The notes beneath the pieces are model-generated. The model saw only the letters and a program-made list of their open reading frames with translations. It was not told the origin of the DNA and made no database searches. Source: Pseudomonas sp. Q2-TVG4-2 (GTDB taxonomy: Bacteria > Pseudomonadota > Gammaproteobacteria > Pseudomonadales > Pseudomonadaceae). From it: a DNA stretch of 64,000 bases. Each line of letters begins with the position of its first letter. Within the stretch, counting starts at the first letter, position 1. Shown here piece after piece: positions 30,492 through 40,112 of this stretch. The DNA lies in the NCBI RefSeq assembly GCF_013620795.1, contig NZ_LGLW01000004.1:434001-498000 (forward strand), given 5' to 3'. A program made the position numbers and the translations under genes.

Positions 30492-32174
30492 ATGCATCTC
30501 TCCCTGAAACAGAAAATGATCCTTCTGGCGCTGCTGCCTGTGCTGCTCCTCGCGCTGGTCCTGTGCGGCGGGACGGCAAAGATCCTCGCCGATCGCGCCG
30601 AGGCCGAGATCGCCGACAGGCGCGAACGGCTCATGGCACAGAGCAAAAAAGAGCTGAAGGGCTACGTCGAGGTGGCACTCACTGCCATCGATGACCTCTA
30701 CCAAAACTCGCCCAACGGCGACATGGCCGCACGCGCAGAAGCCATCGAGCGGCTGTCACGTATCAAGTTCGATGACAGCGGATATTTCTACGGCCACGAC
30801 TCGAACATCATCCGGCTGTTTCGTGGCACCAACCCGGACGGCGTCGGCACCAGCATGAAGGACCGTCGCGATCAGCAGGGCATGCTGATTAACACCGAAC
30901 TGGTACGTGCCGCGAAGGACGGCAGCCATTACCTACGGTATTTTTCCTCGATGCCGGGCAACGACAGCGTGCTGCTGCCGAAGCTGTCTTATAACCACTA
31001 CCTGCCGAAGTGGGACCTGGCCATCGGCACCTCGATCAACATCGATAGCATCGACGCCGAACTGGAGCAGATCCAGGCGCAAATCGATGAGCGAATCGAG
31101 GCGATCATCACCAGCACCATTGTTCTGGCAGCCATTATGTTGGTCGCGCTTGGCCTCGTCGGGCTGGCGCTGAGCAACTCGATCGTGCGGCCGATTCAGC
31201 GCATCAAAGACAACCTCGACGACATCGCCGCCGGCGAAGGCGACCTGACCCATCGGCTGCAGATCACCAGCCAGGACGAAGTCGGCGACCTGGCATCCTC
31301 GTTCAACCGCTTTGTCGACAAGATTCACGGCATGGTAAGCCAGATGGTCGAGGTCACCTCTCAGCTGACCGAGCTGGTTGGTGAGGTGGCCGCGCAAGCG
31401 CGGCGCTCCGAGATCGCCATGGCGCAGCAGCGCCAGGAAACCGATCAGGTGGCCACAGCCATCCATGAAATGTCCGCCGCTGCGCAGGAAGTGGCACAGA
31501 GCGCGCAGAATGCTGCCAACGCCGCGCAACAAACCGATCAGGAAGGCCAGGACGCCAAGCGAGTCGTCGATGTCAGTGTTCAGCGCATTCATGCGCTGGT
31601 GCAGGGCATCCGGGAAAGCGGCGCGTCCATCAATAATCTGCGACAGGACGTGGATTCAATCATCAATGTGCTGGGCGTGATCCGCTCGATTGCCGACCAG
31701 ACCAATCTGCTCGCGCTCAACGCGGCGATCGAGGCGGCACGCGCCGGCGAGGCTGGCCGAGGCTTTGCTGTCGTGGCCGATGAGGTTCGCGCACTGGCCA
31801 GCCGGACTCAGCAGAGCACTCAGGAAATCCAGGGAATGATTGATCGCCTAGAGCAAGGCACGCAAAGCGCAGTCAACGCCATGATCCGTTCCAGCGAAGC
31901 GGGCGAGAGCAGCAGCGAACAGGCCAATCGCGCGGGCGTTTCCCTGGATGCGATCGCTCAGCTGATCGGCACCATCAACGCCATGAACGCGCAGATCGCC
32001 AGTGCCGCCGAAGAGCAGACCTCGGTTGCCGAGGAGATCAACCGCAGCGTGCATCAGATCGCCGTCTCGGTCGATCAGGTCGCCGACGAGACCCAGCAAG
32101 GCGCGCAGACGGCGCGCAACCTGGAACAGCTGGGCAACCGCCTGGGCGCACTGGTCAAGCAGTTCCGGATCTGA
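30492..32174 (+). CDS. Methyl-accepting chemotaxis protein with single Cache domain
   Basis: A 560-residue chemoreceptor. In order: membrane helix 1 (about 9-30); a periplasmic single-Cache (sCache) sensor (about 35-190) with [12 protein letters not shown] and [15 protein letters not shown]; membrane helix 2 (about 199-221); HAMP (about 222-275); and a long coiled-coil signalling domain with the conserved tip [19 protein letters not shown] near residues 402-420. No C-terminal CheR-binding pentapeptide is seen. Pseudomonad sCache receptors such as CtpM and McpP sense small organic acids, so a carboxylate ligand is plausible but not shown. Confidence 0.93.
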   Translation: MHLSLKQKMILLALLPVLLLALVLCGGTAKILADRAEAEIADRRERLMAQSKKELKGYVEVALTAIDDLYQNSPNGDMAARAEAIERLSRIKFDDSGYFYGHDSNIIRLFRGTNPDGVGTSMKDRRDQQGMLINTELVRAAKDGSHYLRYFSSMPGNDSVLLPKLSYNHYLPKWDLAIGTSINIDSIDAELEQIQAQIDERIEAIITSTIVLAAIMLVALGLVGLALSNSIVRPIQRIKDNLDDIAAGEGDLTHRLQITSQDEVGDLASSFNRFVDKIHGMVSQMVEVTSQLTELVGEVAAQARRSEIAMAQQRQETDQVATAIHEMSAAAQEVAQSAQNAANAAQQTDQEGQDAKRVVDVSVQRIHALVQGIRESGASINNLRQDVDSIINVLGVIRSIADQTNLLALNAAIEAARAGEAGRGFAVVADEVRALASRTQQSTQEIQGMIDRLEQGTQSAVNAMIRSSEAGESSSEQANRAGVSLDAIAQLIGTINAMNAQIASAAEEQTSVAEEINRSVHQIAVSVDQVADETQQGAQTARNLEQLGNRLGALVKQFRI

Positions 32175-32240
32175 CCTGCAACCCAATCGCCTCGCGCCAG
32201 TGCAGCGATCGGACCAAGCTAGTCAGGGAAACCGTCATCG

Positions 32241-32267
32241 CAGGTCGCCAGAAAGAATGGCGGCCTG
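32241..32267. terminator. Hairpin between convergent chemoreceptor and hydrolase genes
   Basis: CAGGTCGCCA and TGGCGGCCTG form a 10-bp stem (one T-G pair) around a 7-base loop, in the gap between two converging genes. There is no T-run on either side, so intrinsic termination is doubtful; the placement suits a shared transcript end. Confidence 0.3.
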
Positions 32268-32306
32268 CCAGCCAGTGCCGGTCTCGATCTGCTGACTATG
32301 CCGCGC

Positions 32307-33212
32307 TCAGCATGCCCGGCATTCGGTCGGCTCAACGGGAGCCGTTGTCCATGGATTGCGGCCCTCGTCTATCCAGGCCAGGGTCGCCTGCCAGAAGCCG
32401 TGCCGGTGGCGCTCATGGAACAGATCGAAATGCCCGACCCGCGCCAGACCCAGCTCGGCGGGGCTGAGCCTCACGTGTTCGCAGACGCTGTTCCGGTAAT
32501 AACTCAACCCTCGCTCGATAGCCGGCAACGTGCCGTACTCATCATCCGTGACGCTTACCGCGAGAATCGGTGCACGGACCGCGGCAAAGCGTTGTACCAC
32601 TTCGTCACGTTCGTGGGACGGATAGCTGCTTTCCAGCCGCGCGCGGCGAAACGCCCACTCCAGCGCGACACCGGCCGGCAGGTCTTCCAGCCAGCCCAGG
32701 CGCCGCCCGGGGAAATAACCGCATAGCGCCGTCACCGCTGGCATGAAGAGATGCCACTTGGCGAACATCTGCCAGCGCTGCGCCGAAGCGTAATCCGGCC
32801 AATAGGCGTATTGCGCGCCGACGCTGAGAAAGCGATCCACCTCCGTTGCCGCCGCCGCGAAGCCAGGCAGGAAGCCGCCGATGCTGTGCCCGACCGCCAC
32901 CAGCAGACCCTCTGAATCGCGAGCGCGCATCCAGCGCACTGCCGCATCAAAGTCATAGTCACCCCAGTCGCGCCAGCGCATGCTGAAGCCACGTAGGCTC
33001 GCCGGTCGCGACCCACCGATGCCACGGTAGTCGTAGGTCAGCACCGCATAGCCCTGCTCGCGCAGGAATCCGGCGTAACGCGCGTAGTAGCGGGCGAGCA
33101 CGCCAGTCGCGCTGCTGACGATCACCGAGCCGCGCGCCTCGCCAGCGGGCAACCAGAGTTGCGCGGCGAGCGGATAGCCATCGCGGCATTGCAGAAGGAT
33201 GTGCTTGGGCAT
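32307..33212 (-). CDS. Alpha/beta-hydrolase fold protein
   Basis: A 301-residue soluble serine hydrolase. The nucleophile is Ser110 in VAVGHSIGGF; a DYRGIGGS turn at 61-68 is also typical, and a late GHFDLFHERH supplies the likely catalytic His. It contains an unusual tryptophan/tyrosine-rich stretch (GAQYAYWPDYASAQRWQMFAKW), as in the COG4757 group of predicted hydrolases. The start at ATG 33212 is used because the in-frame upstream region is arginine/serine-rich and lacks family resemblance. There is no signal peptide and the substrate is unknown. Confidence 0.85.
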   Translation of the reverse strand: MPKHILLQCRDGYPLAAQLWLPAGEARGSVIVSSATGVLARYYARYAGFLREQGYAVLTYDYRGIGGSRPASLRGFSMRWRDWGDYDFDAAVRWMRARDSEGLLVAVGHSIGGFLPGFAAAATEVDRFLSVGAQYAYWPDYASAQRWQMFAKWHLFMPAVTALCGYFPGRRLGWLEDLPAGVALEWAFRRARLESSYPSHERDEVVQRFAAVRAPILAVSVTDDEYGTLPAIERGLSYYRNSVCEHVRLSPAELGLARVGHFDLFHERHRHGFWQATLAWIDEGRNPWTTAPVEPTECRAC

Positions 33213-33510
33213 AAAGGTCGTCGGTCCGTGGGATCTCGTACAACCTTGCCCGCTCGCATCGGTTTTGGCCAGTTTGATGACGGAGCTGAAGGCAGCGCGT
33301 TGACCGGCACGGGCGCCGAGCTGCCGAACTGAAGCGCTCAGGTTCGTATTCCGGCGAAACGATGGCCGCGAACGCGAAGCTGGCTCAGCGGTCAATCATC
33401 GGGCTAATGTGGCCCCGCTGCGGCGCCGCTTCACACGAACGCCCGCGTCCATCCAACCGCCCTGCTCGCCGCTTCCGTCTGATTGCGGCCGCGGCCTTCC
33501 GGAGTTATCC

Positions 33511-35364
33511 ATGCAAAGCGATCAGCTGATCGTATTCGCCGTTCTGGCTGCGACATTGGGCCTGTTCGTGTGGAATCGCTGGCGCTACGACATTGTCGCG
33601 CTCGGTGCATTGCTAGTCGTCACCCTGGCCGGCATCGTGCCACCCGAAAAAGCGTTCATGGGCCTGGGTCATCCGGCGGTGATCACCGTCGCGGCGGTGC
33701 TGGTGCTCAGCCGCGGTCTGCTCAACAGCGGCGTGGTGGATTCACTGGCGCGCCATCTCACCAAAGTCGGCGATCGGCCCTGGGTTCAGGTGCTGACCCT
33801 CACCGGCATCGTCGCGCTGTGCTCGGGTTTCATGAATAACGTCGGCGCGCTAGCGCTGTTCATGCCTGTCGCCGTGTGGATGTCACGCCAGGGCGGGCGC
33901 TCACCATCCTACCTACTCATGCCGCTGGCCTTCGGCTCGCTGCTCGGCGGCACGCTGACTCTTATCGGTACGCCACCCAACATCATCATCGCCGGCTACC
34001 GACGTGAAGTCGGCGAAGCGCCATTCCGCATGTTCGATTTCCTTCCGGTAGGTCTGGCGATCACTGCCGCGGGCTTGTTGCTCATCGTCCTCCTCTGGCG
34101 CCTGGTACCACGTCGTGAGAATCAGGGCGGCGATCAGGAGCTGTTCGAAATCAGCGCCTACCTGACCGAGCTGACGGTTCCAGCCGGCAGCAAATATGCT
34201 GGCCGCACGTTGCGTGATCTGATCGTTGCGGGTAGCGACGAGGCGGATGTGATGGTCATCGCCCTGGTGCGAGACGGTCATTATCAGGCCATGCCTTCGA
34301 CCTACGAAGTGCTGCGCGACAATGACGTGCTGCTGGTGGAGGCCGATTCCGACAGCCTCAAGAATTTTCTCGATGTCACACACTTGCAGCTCGCCGCCGA
34401 AGCCGACAGCAAGGCGGAAGCACGCGAGAAAAGCGGCAAACGGGCGGAACAGAACGGAGGCCAGAACCAGCAGACCGACAGCAGCGAATCCGGCACTGAT
34501 CGCCACCGTGACCGCGCACTGGTGGAGGTCATCGTTGCTCCTGGCTCGTCACTGATCGGCACGACGGCGACCGGCCTGTCGCTGCGCGAGCGCCACGGGG
34601 TGAATGTGCTCGCCGTGGCGCGCCAAGGTCAGCGCTTGCGCGAACGGCTGGGCAAGATCCGCTTCGCCGCTGGCGATATTCTGCTGTTGCAGGCACGCGA
34701 AGATCAGCTGCAATCGACGCTGGGTAATCTCGGCTGCTTGCCGCTGGCATCACGCGGCTTGCGCATCACGGCGCCTCGCCAGGTGATGTTGGCCAGCGGC
34801 ATCTTCGCCGTTGCGCTGGCGTTTATTGCGCTGGGCATGATTCCGCCAGTCATTTCGCTGGTGGGCGCGGCGCTGGCCATGATTCTCGTCGGGCTAGTGC
34901 CCAGCGGCGATATTTACAAGAGCATCGACATGTCGATCATCGTTCTGATCGCCGCCATGCTGCCCATCGGTGAAGCACTGGAGACCACTGGCGGCTCGCG
35001 CCTGATCGCCGACGCCCTGCTGGAGATCGGTCAGGCGGCACCGCCAGCGGCGACTGTGGCGATACTGATGGCCAGTGTGATGTTGCTATCGAACGTGATC
35101 AACAACGCCGCCGCCGCGGTACTCGCCGCGCCGGTGGCGATCAGCCTGTCACGCGGCATGGAGGCCTCTGCCGATCCGCTATTGATGGCGGTGGCCATCG
35201 GTGCTTCCTGCGCCTTTCTCACGCCCATCGGCCATCAATCGAGCACGCTGGTGATGGCGCCGGGCGGCTACCACTTCGGTGACTACTGGCACCTGGGGTT
35301 GCCGCTGTCGTTTCTGGTCGTGCTGGTGGCCGTGCCGGTCATTCTCTGGGTCTGGCCGCTCTAG
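33511..35364 (+). CDS. SLC13-type permease with two TrkA-C domains
   Basis: A 617-residue inner-membrane transporter of the DASS/SLC13 (ArsB/NhaD superfamily) type. The first membrane half (about 1-205) includes GFMNNVGALALFMPVAVWM and GTLTLIGTPPNIIIAGY. It is followed by two cytosolic TrkA-C (RCK_C) domains at about 220-288 and 335-410, then a second membrane half with SNVINNAAAAVLAAPVA and LTPIGHQSSTLV. The linker between the TrkA-C domains is unusually long and polar. The substrate could be dicarboxylate, sulfate or another anion. ATG 33511 has CCGGAG 8 bases upstream. Confidence 0.9.
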   Translation: MQSDQLIVFAVLAATLGLFVWNRWRYDIVALGALLVVTLAGIVPPEKAFMGLGHPAVITVAAVLVLSRGLLNSGVVDSLARHLTKVGDRPWVQVLTLTGIVALCSGFMNNVGALALFMPVAVWMSRQGGRSPSYLLMPLAFGSLLGGTLTLIGTPPNIIIAGYRREVGEAPFRMFDFLPVGLAITAAGLLLIVLLWRLVPRRENQGGDQELFEISAYLTELTVPAGSKYAGRTLRDLIVAGSDEADVMVIALVRDGHYQAMPSTYEVLRDNDVLLVEADSDSLKNFLDVTHLQLAAEADSKAEAREKSGKRAEQNGGQNQQTDSSESGTDRHRDRALVEVIVAPGSSLIGTTATGLSLRERHGVNVLAVARQGQRLRERLGKIRFAAGDILLLQAREDQLQSTLGNLGCLPLASRGLRITAPRQVMLASGIFAVALAFIALGMIPPVISLVGAALAMILVGLVPSGDIYKSIDMSIIVLIAAMLPIGEALETTGGSRLIADALLEIGQAAPPAATVAILMASVMLLSNVINNAAAAVLAAPVAISLSRGMEASADPLLMAVAIGASCAFLTPIGHQSSTLVMAPGGYHFGDYWHLGLPLSFLVVLVAVPVILWVWPL

Positions 35365-35423
35365 CGGCGTCGTCGAACGGCCGTGCAACAGCATGAGTCG
35401 GTGCGCTCTACCCGCGGTGCCAG

Positions 35424-36434
35424 TCAGCGCGCCCTGAGCCCTTTCAGCAACGCCTTATGGAATACATCTGGCGCCTCGACCTGCGGTGAATGCCCCAGCT
35501 CAGGGAACGGCACGAGCGTCGCATTGGGAATCATCGCCGCGGCCTGCCGACCGAGTTCAGGGTAATTACCCAGACGCTGTGCGACGTCATCCGGCGCACG
35601 ATTGGCACCCGGCGCAGTGCGGTCCTTCCCACCGATCAGCAACAAGGCGGGCGTGCTGATTTTTCCAAACTCGTGGATCACCGGTTGGGTGAAAAGCATC
35701 TCCGATGTCTGCGCCTGATTCCAGGCAACTATTTCCTTGCCTTCCCCAGCGTACATCCCGGCCAGCATGGCTACCCAACGGTCATACTCCGGCTTCCATT
35801 CGCCGTTGTAGTAGAACTTTTTCTGATAGGCCTTGATCTTCTCGAAGTCGGTTTTCAACTCGCTCTGGTACAACTGGTCGATCGGCGCATAGGGCACACC
35901 TTCGGCCTGCCAGTCCTCTAGGCCGATGGGGTTGACCAGCACCAGTTGCTCGACCATCTGCGGGTAGTTTAGGGCGAACCGCGAGGCCAGCATGCCGCCC
36001 ATGGAGTGGCCGACCACGGTGACCTGATCGAGATCCAGCGACCGCAGCAGGGCCCGGGTGTTGTGCGCCAGCTGCGCGAAACTGAACTGGTAGCCCTCAG
36101 GCTTGCTGGAGCTGCAGAAGCCGATCTGGTCCGGAGCGATCACGCGATAGCCATTTTGCGAAAGTACGGCGATGCTCTCCTGCCAGGACGCCGCGCAAAA
36201 ATTCTTGCCATGCATGAGCACAATCGTGCGCCCGTTGGCCCTGCCCGTTGGCTGCACATCCATATAAGCCATCGATAGCGGTTGCCGCTGGGATGAAAAC
36301 TCGAAGCGCTTGATCGGATGGGGATAACTGAAGCCTTCGAGGTGCGGACCATAGACCGGCCGTTGCTCGGCATGCAGCGATGGGATCAGGGCAAGCCCGG
36401 CGACGAGCATCAGGGAAGACATGGCTTTGTTCAC
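35424..36434 (-). CDS. Exported alpha/beta hydrolase
   Basis: A 336-residue protein with a signal peptide (MNKAMSSLMLVAGLALIPSL, cleaved near LHA/EQ), so probably periplasmic. It has the lipase/epoxide-hydrolase-like core: oxyanion-side MHGKNFCAASW, nucleophile Ser144 in VVGHSMGGM, acid Asp in LLIGGKDRTAPG and the late His in ELGHSPQVEAP. GTG 36434 is chosen since AAGGAG lies 7 bases before it; ATG 36422 is the alternative. Annotated relatives are generic hydrolases and the substrate is unknown. It is convergent with the SLC13 permease gene. Confidence 0.88.
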   Translation of the reverse strand: MNKAMSSLMLVAGLALIPSLHAEQRPVYGPHLEGFSYPHPIKRFEFSSQRQPLSMAYMDVQPTGRANGRTIVLMHGKNFCAASWQESIAVLSQNGYRVIAPDQIGFCSSSKPEGYQFSFAQLAHNTRALLRSLDLDQVTVVGHSMGGMLASRFALNYPQMVEQLVLVNPIGLEDWQAEGVPYAPIDQLYQSELKTDFEKIKAYQKKFYYNGEWKPEYDRWVAMLAGMYAGEGKEIVAWNQAQTSEMLFTQPVIHEFGKISTPALLLIGGKDRTAPGANRAPDDVAQRLGNYPELGRQAAAMIPNATLVPFPELGHSPQVEAPDVFHKALLKGLRAR

Positions 36435-36642
36435 GCATCGACTCCTTGCAGGCGGCCGCTGGGCCGCGTTGGCGTAGGCCGTTGTGTATCACGGACGCTG
36501 AAGGCCACGTAACAACGGTATGCCTAAATCGGAGCAAGAAACATGCGCGAGGTTCTGTGGTGCCGGAACGAGAATGTTTCGCCGTTATTCCATCGCGCAG
36601 GCATTCGACGAAGGCACGCCTGTCACCTGATCGAGGAGTGGC

Positions 36643-37071
36643 TTACTTGGCTTCTACCTGCTGGATGTCGAACCCGATACGGTTGTCGGCGCTGATACGA
36701 AAGTGCAGCGCCTCGCCGGCTTCTACCCGTGCGGCCTTTTCGCGCAGAAGGTTGCCCTTGCCGCACAGCGTGTCGTCTTCGGGATCGGATTCGATGCTGA
36801 CGATGCGCATCCCTGCCGGCACGTGCAAGCGCACCTGCTCACCCACATGAATGCGCGCGGCGATCTTGCGATCGACCAGCACCGCCACGTAGCACCCGCC
36901 GCCACGCAGCCCGAAATCACGCGTCACCACCAGCTCCCCGCCGTTGGCCACGGGCGTCTGATAGCCGCGCAAACGCTCTTCTGGCACCGGTTTGATCTCC
37001 GCAGGATCAGCTTGCCACGATGAACAACCGGCCAGCGCCAGCAGAGGAACGAGTGCGAGTAGCAAGCGCAT
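36643..37071 (-). CDS. Small predicted lipoprotein
   Basis: A 142-residue protein with a lipoprotein signal: MRLLLALVPLLALAGC, lipid-modified Cys16. The mature domain is beta-rich (GGELVVTRDFGLRGGGCYVAVLVDRKIAARI) and resembles small pseudomonad lipoproteins of unknown function. GGAG lies upstream of the ATG. It is not obviously linked to its neighbours. The residue after Cys16 is Ser, which would favour the outer membrane under the usual +2 rule. Confidence 0.75.
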   Translation of the reverse strand: MRLLLALVPLLALAGCSSWQADPAEIKPVPEERLRGYQTPVANGGELVVTRDFGLRGGGCYVAVLVDRKIAARIHVGEQVRLHVPAGMRIVSIESDPEDDTLCGKGNLLREKAARVEAGEALHFRISADNRIGFDIQQVEAK

Positions 37072-37154
37072 GCGGGGGGCTCCGATCGATAAGCGAAACG
37101 ATGATGGTATGACAGCTTGCCGCTTGACGTGCGAAATGATGCATCGACCGGTTT

Positions 37155-37376
37155 CTAGCGTGTCGATACCGGATGGCTGCTGCCCGGATAAGGTCTCTCT
37201 TCTTCCAGACCACCATGGCGATCATAGACCTCGACCGAAGCCGTCTTGCCCTTCATGAACGCGTCGAGCTCGGCGAACATCTCGTCCTTAGTCAGGGTTC
37301 GCAATACCGTTTCCTGCGATTGCCGGTCGGTCAGCTCCCAGCCCATCGGGGTCGGATTGACGTGAAACGTGTCCAT
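37155..37376 (-). CDS. DUF2188-like small protein
   Basis: A 73-residue protein starting MDTFHVNPTPMGWELTDRQ. The HV-P---GWEL pattern and the size resemble the DUF2188 family, with a central helix (TKDEMFAELDAFMKGK) and a final strand (ASVEVYDRHGGLEEERPYP). The function is unknown. ATG 37376 has GGAG 7-8 bases upstream, which supports translation. Confidence 0.65.
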   Translation of the reverse strand: MDTFHVNPTPMGWELTDRQSQETVLRTLTKDEMFAELDAFMKGKTASVEVYDRHGGLEEERPYPGSSHPVSTR

Positions 37377-37449
37377 AGGTTGCTCCGGAGGAACGGGCGC
37401 ACCGTCAGGCGCACCGGGAATGATGGGTTTGATGCGACGGGTCGGTCGT

Positions 37450-37602
37450 CTAGCCCCGATTATCGCTGCCGCTTTCTATCTCGCTGTCGTCGAAATCGGG
37501 GTCCTCGCCTGGCTCCTTTTCGCCGCTATCGGTCATGGTGATATCCGGCGACTCCTCGGTGGGTTTGTCGTGCTCGGTTTGATTTTTATGGGTTTCGTTC
37601 AT
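37450..37602 (-). CDS. 50-aa highly acidic, probably disordered protein
   Basis: Starts MNETHKNQTEHDKPTEESPD and continues with an Asp/Glu/Ser-rich tail ending ESGSDNRG. No hydrophobic core is present, so it is likely disordered. Support for translation is a GAGG ribosome site about 8 bases before the ATG and its position just upstream of the DUF2188-like gene on the same strand. I know no family. Confidence 0.5.
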   Translation of the reverse strand: MNETHKNQTEHDKPTEESPDITMTDSGEKEPGEDPDFDDSEIESGSDNRG

Positions 37603-37802
37603 GGCAACCTCGCTGTATGACGCAATGGGCTCTACCGGATTGGAGTAACTCCAACCCGACGGCGTTCGCTGACCCGCTTGCCGGCGGTCAGAACGCCGCC
37701 GCCGGCCAGGATAATCTGCTGCACTCTTCCATCTTGCGATTGCAGCCGCACCAGGACTCCACCACACTGCCGGCAATCCTACCTGTGACCGGAGCTGCCC
37801 TC

Positions 37803-38195
37803 ATGCCTGCCAATACCCAACCCTCACGCGACAGCATCCTGGCGGACCCGGATGCGCTTAACTGCACTATCTACCGTGCCCATGAAACCGATCCGGACGG
37901 CGAAGAGCGGGACATGGGCGATGCCCGCGTCATCATTACAGGCAACTTCGAACCACCGGCGGATTGGGACGCCAAGGCGCGCACCGACTACTTCGACGGG
38001 ATGCCCGAAGATGCGTTCTTCACGGCGGTGTTTGCCAGCGAGGCCGGCTCCGACTCCAAGGGCTACTTCACCGTCGAGGCCGATGATTACGCCGCCGTGA
38101 CCGAGCAGGACGGCACCATCTCGATGTTTTACGTCTGCGAGCGCCTGGACGACGGCACCTACGTCCTGCTGCGCGAGGAAGACGACGAAGAATAA
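37803..38195 (+). CDS. Acidic conserved hypothetical protein, 130 aa
   Basis: A soluble, strongly acidic protein. Its N-terminus is short and polar, followed by NCTIYRAHETDPDGEERDMGDARVIITGNF, a central helix region DYFDGMPEDAFFTAVFAS and a C-terminal EDDEE. The ATG at 37803 has GGAG about 9 bases upstream. A frame extending upstream to 37617 lacks a plausible start and has different composition. The function is unknown; it resembles small stress-type hypotheticals seen in pseudomonads. Confidence 0.7.
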   Translation: MPANTQPSRDSILADPDALNCTIYRAHETDPDGEERDMGDARVIITGNFEPPADWDAKARTDYFDGMPEDAFFTAVFASEAGSDSKGYFTVEADDYAAVTEQDGTISMFYVCERLDDGTYVLLREEDDEE

Positions 38196-38343
38196 GCGGT
38201 GCAAACCGCTCCGGATTAAACACTCCAAACGGCCACTCGAACCCATTCCCGCTCAACCGGGTCTGTGCTGTATGGGCAGACCCGTCGGCCATCCGGCCGA
38301 TTCCGCCTTCGCGTCACCCTCCGCCGCCACCAAGAGGAATCGC

Positions 38344-39609
38344 ATGAGCCCTCTGCAACGCCACTGGCAATCCCCGGTTTCGCGCATGAAGCTGGTTGCC
38401 GGCTTCCTGCTGCTATTGGCCGCCCTGCTATATGTCATCGCGACCGCCATGGAGCCGCGCCACCCGGCCTGGGGCTACCTTGCCTCGTTCGCCGAAGCGG
38501 CCATGGTCGGCGCCATTGCCGACTGGTTCGCCGTCACCGCGCTGTTCCGCCATCCGCTCGGCCTGCCGATTCCGCACACAGCGATCATCCCGCGCAGCAA
38601 GGCGCGCATCGGGCAGAACCTGTCGACTTTCATCACCACGCATTTTCTGTCCACACCGCTGGTGCTGGCGAAACTGGAAGCGCTGGATCTCGGCGGACGC
38701 CTGGCCAATTGGCTGCGTCATCCAGACAATGCCCAAGCGGTGGGTCAGCAGCTCACCGGTATGGCGCGGTTCGGCGTCGATTCGCTGCATGACGAGCGCG
38801 TGCAAGCCTTCGTCCAGGCCAAACTGATCAAGCGCGCGCGTCAGGTCGATCTGGCGCCCATGTGCGGACAGGTATTGGAGATGCTCACCCGCCAGAACAA
38901 GCATCAGGCGATGCTCGACGAGGCGTTACTCAAGCTCGACGTCCTCCTGCAGGACGACGATACCCGGGCGCTGGTGGCCGATGCGATTACCGCCGAAGTC
39001 CGTACCCTGCGCTATCTGGGCCTCGGAAAGGCCGTAGGCGGCTGGTCGGCGAACAAGTTCGTCGACGGCGTCTCGGCGGTGATCACAGAAATCGCGGGCG
39101 ACCCCGAGCACCCTCTGCGTGAGCGCTTCGATGAGCATGTTGCCGAGTACATCGACCGGCTCAAGCATGACCCGACCTACCGATTGGAGGTCGAGCGCAT
39201 CGTTGCTCAGTTGCTGGACCATCCCGCCACCACCGAATATATCCAGACGCTCTGGCGCGAGCTGACCGACTGGCTGCAGGCCGACCTGGACAGCCCGGAC
39301 TCGCGCATCGGCAAGCGCATCGTCAAGCTGACCCAGGGCCTCGGCGACTCGCTGGCTGCGGACGCCACCATGCGCAGCTGGATCAATGAGCAGCTGATGG
39401 CTGCGGCACCGGCGATGCTGGAGCGTTACCGCGGGAAAATCGGCCACTACATCGCGCAGCGGGTGGAGAACTGGGAGAGCCGCGAACTGGTCGAGCAGAT
39501 GGAACAGAGCGTCGGCAAGGACCTGCAATACATCCGCATCAACGGAACACTGGTCGGTGGCCTGGTCGGGCTGGTGCTGCATGCGTTAACCCAGCTGGCG
39601 ACGGGCTGA
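38344..39609 (+). CDS. DUF445 family membrane protein (YjiN-like)
   Basis: A 421-residue protein with an N-terminal membrane helix (about 17-36, LVAGFLLLLAALLYVIATAM), a second hydrophobic stretch containing the signature AMVGAIADWFAVTALFRHPLGLPIPHT, a long helical body (about 80-390) and a C-terminal membrane helix (GGLVGLVLHALTQL). This layout defines DUF445/YjiN-type proteins, whose role is unknown. AGAGGA lies upstream of the ATG. It is convergent with the HIT gene. Confidence 0.9.
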   Translation: MSPLQRHWQSPVSRMKLVAGFLLLLAALLYVIATAMEPRHPAWGYLASFAEAAMVGAIADWFAVTALFRHPLGLPIPHTAIIPRSKARIGQNLSTFITTHFLSTPLVLAKLEALDLGGRLANWLRHPDNAQAVGQQLTGMARFGVDSLHDERVQAFVQAKLIKRARQVDLAPMCGQVLEMLTRQNKHQAMLDEALLKLDVLLQDDDTRALVADAITAEVRTLRYLGLGKAVGGWSANKFVDGVSAVITEIAGDPEHPLRERFDEHVAEYIDRLKHDPTYRLEVERIVAQLLDHPATTEYIQTLWRELTDWLQADLDSPDSRIGKRIVKLTQGLGDSLAADATMRSWINEQLMAAAPAMLERYRGKIGHYIAQRVENWESRELVEQMEQSVGKDLQYIRINGTLVGGLVGLVLHALTQLATG

Positions 39610-39665
39610 GCCCCTCTCAGCGAACGACAGGCAACGCCCGGTGCCCTGATATCGACGAACCCTGT

Positions 39666-40112
39666 TCAGACAGGGTGCTGGTTGATTCGCTGCAGCAGGC
39701 GCGCCTGTAGCTTTTCCAGCTCCGCCGGCTCGGCCTTGCCCGCCGCGTGGATGCCCAGGCCTTCGCCGGCGTAACGCGGCACGATATGCACATGGATGTG
39801 AAACACCGTCTGACCCGCCGGCGCGCCATTGAATTGGGCGATCTGCACGCCATCGGGCTGCAGTTCGTCAACGATCACCTGGGAGAGCTTCTGCACCACA
39901 GCCATCACCTTGCACAGCGCCTCGGTATCCACATCAAGGATGTTACAAGCCGCGGATCGCTTGGGAATTACCAGGGCATGGCCGAAGGACTGCGGAAACA
40001 GGTCGAGAAAGGCGAGCACATCGTCATCCTCGTAGAGCTTGTAACAAGGCGCATCGCCTCGAATGATCAGGGCGAAGATGTTTTGCGGGTCGTAGGCGGT
40101 GGTGAGAGACAC
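39666..40112 (-). CDS. HIT-family nucleotide hydrolase/transferase
   Basis: A 148-residue histidine-triad protein. The catalytic motif is HIHVHIVP, with His105, His107 and His109. Residues 44-51 (GHALVIPK) form the preceding strand typical of the fold. HIT proteins hydrolyse nucleotide conjugates such as AMP-lysine or AppppA; the substrate is not shown by sequence. Translation probably starts at GTG 40112, with GGAG about 9 bases upstream. It is divergent from the GST at 40466. Confidence 0.9.
   Translation of the reverse strand: MSLTTAYDPQNIFALIIRGDAPCYKLYEDDDVLAFLDLFPQSFGHALVIPKRSAACNILDVDTEALCKVMAVVQKLSQVIVDELQPDGVQIAQFNGAPAGQTVFHIHVHIVPRYAGEGLGIHAAGKAEPAELEKLQARLLQRINQHPV

Noticed and set aside
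32307..33395. Longer form of the 32.3 kb hydrolase starting at 33395
   Set aside because: The 61 extra residues are basic and unlike the family; the hydrolase fold begins right after the Met at 33212.
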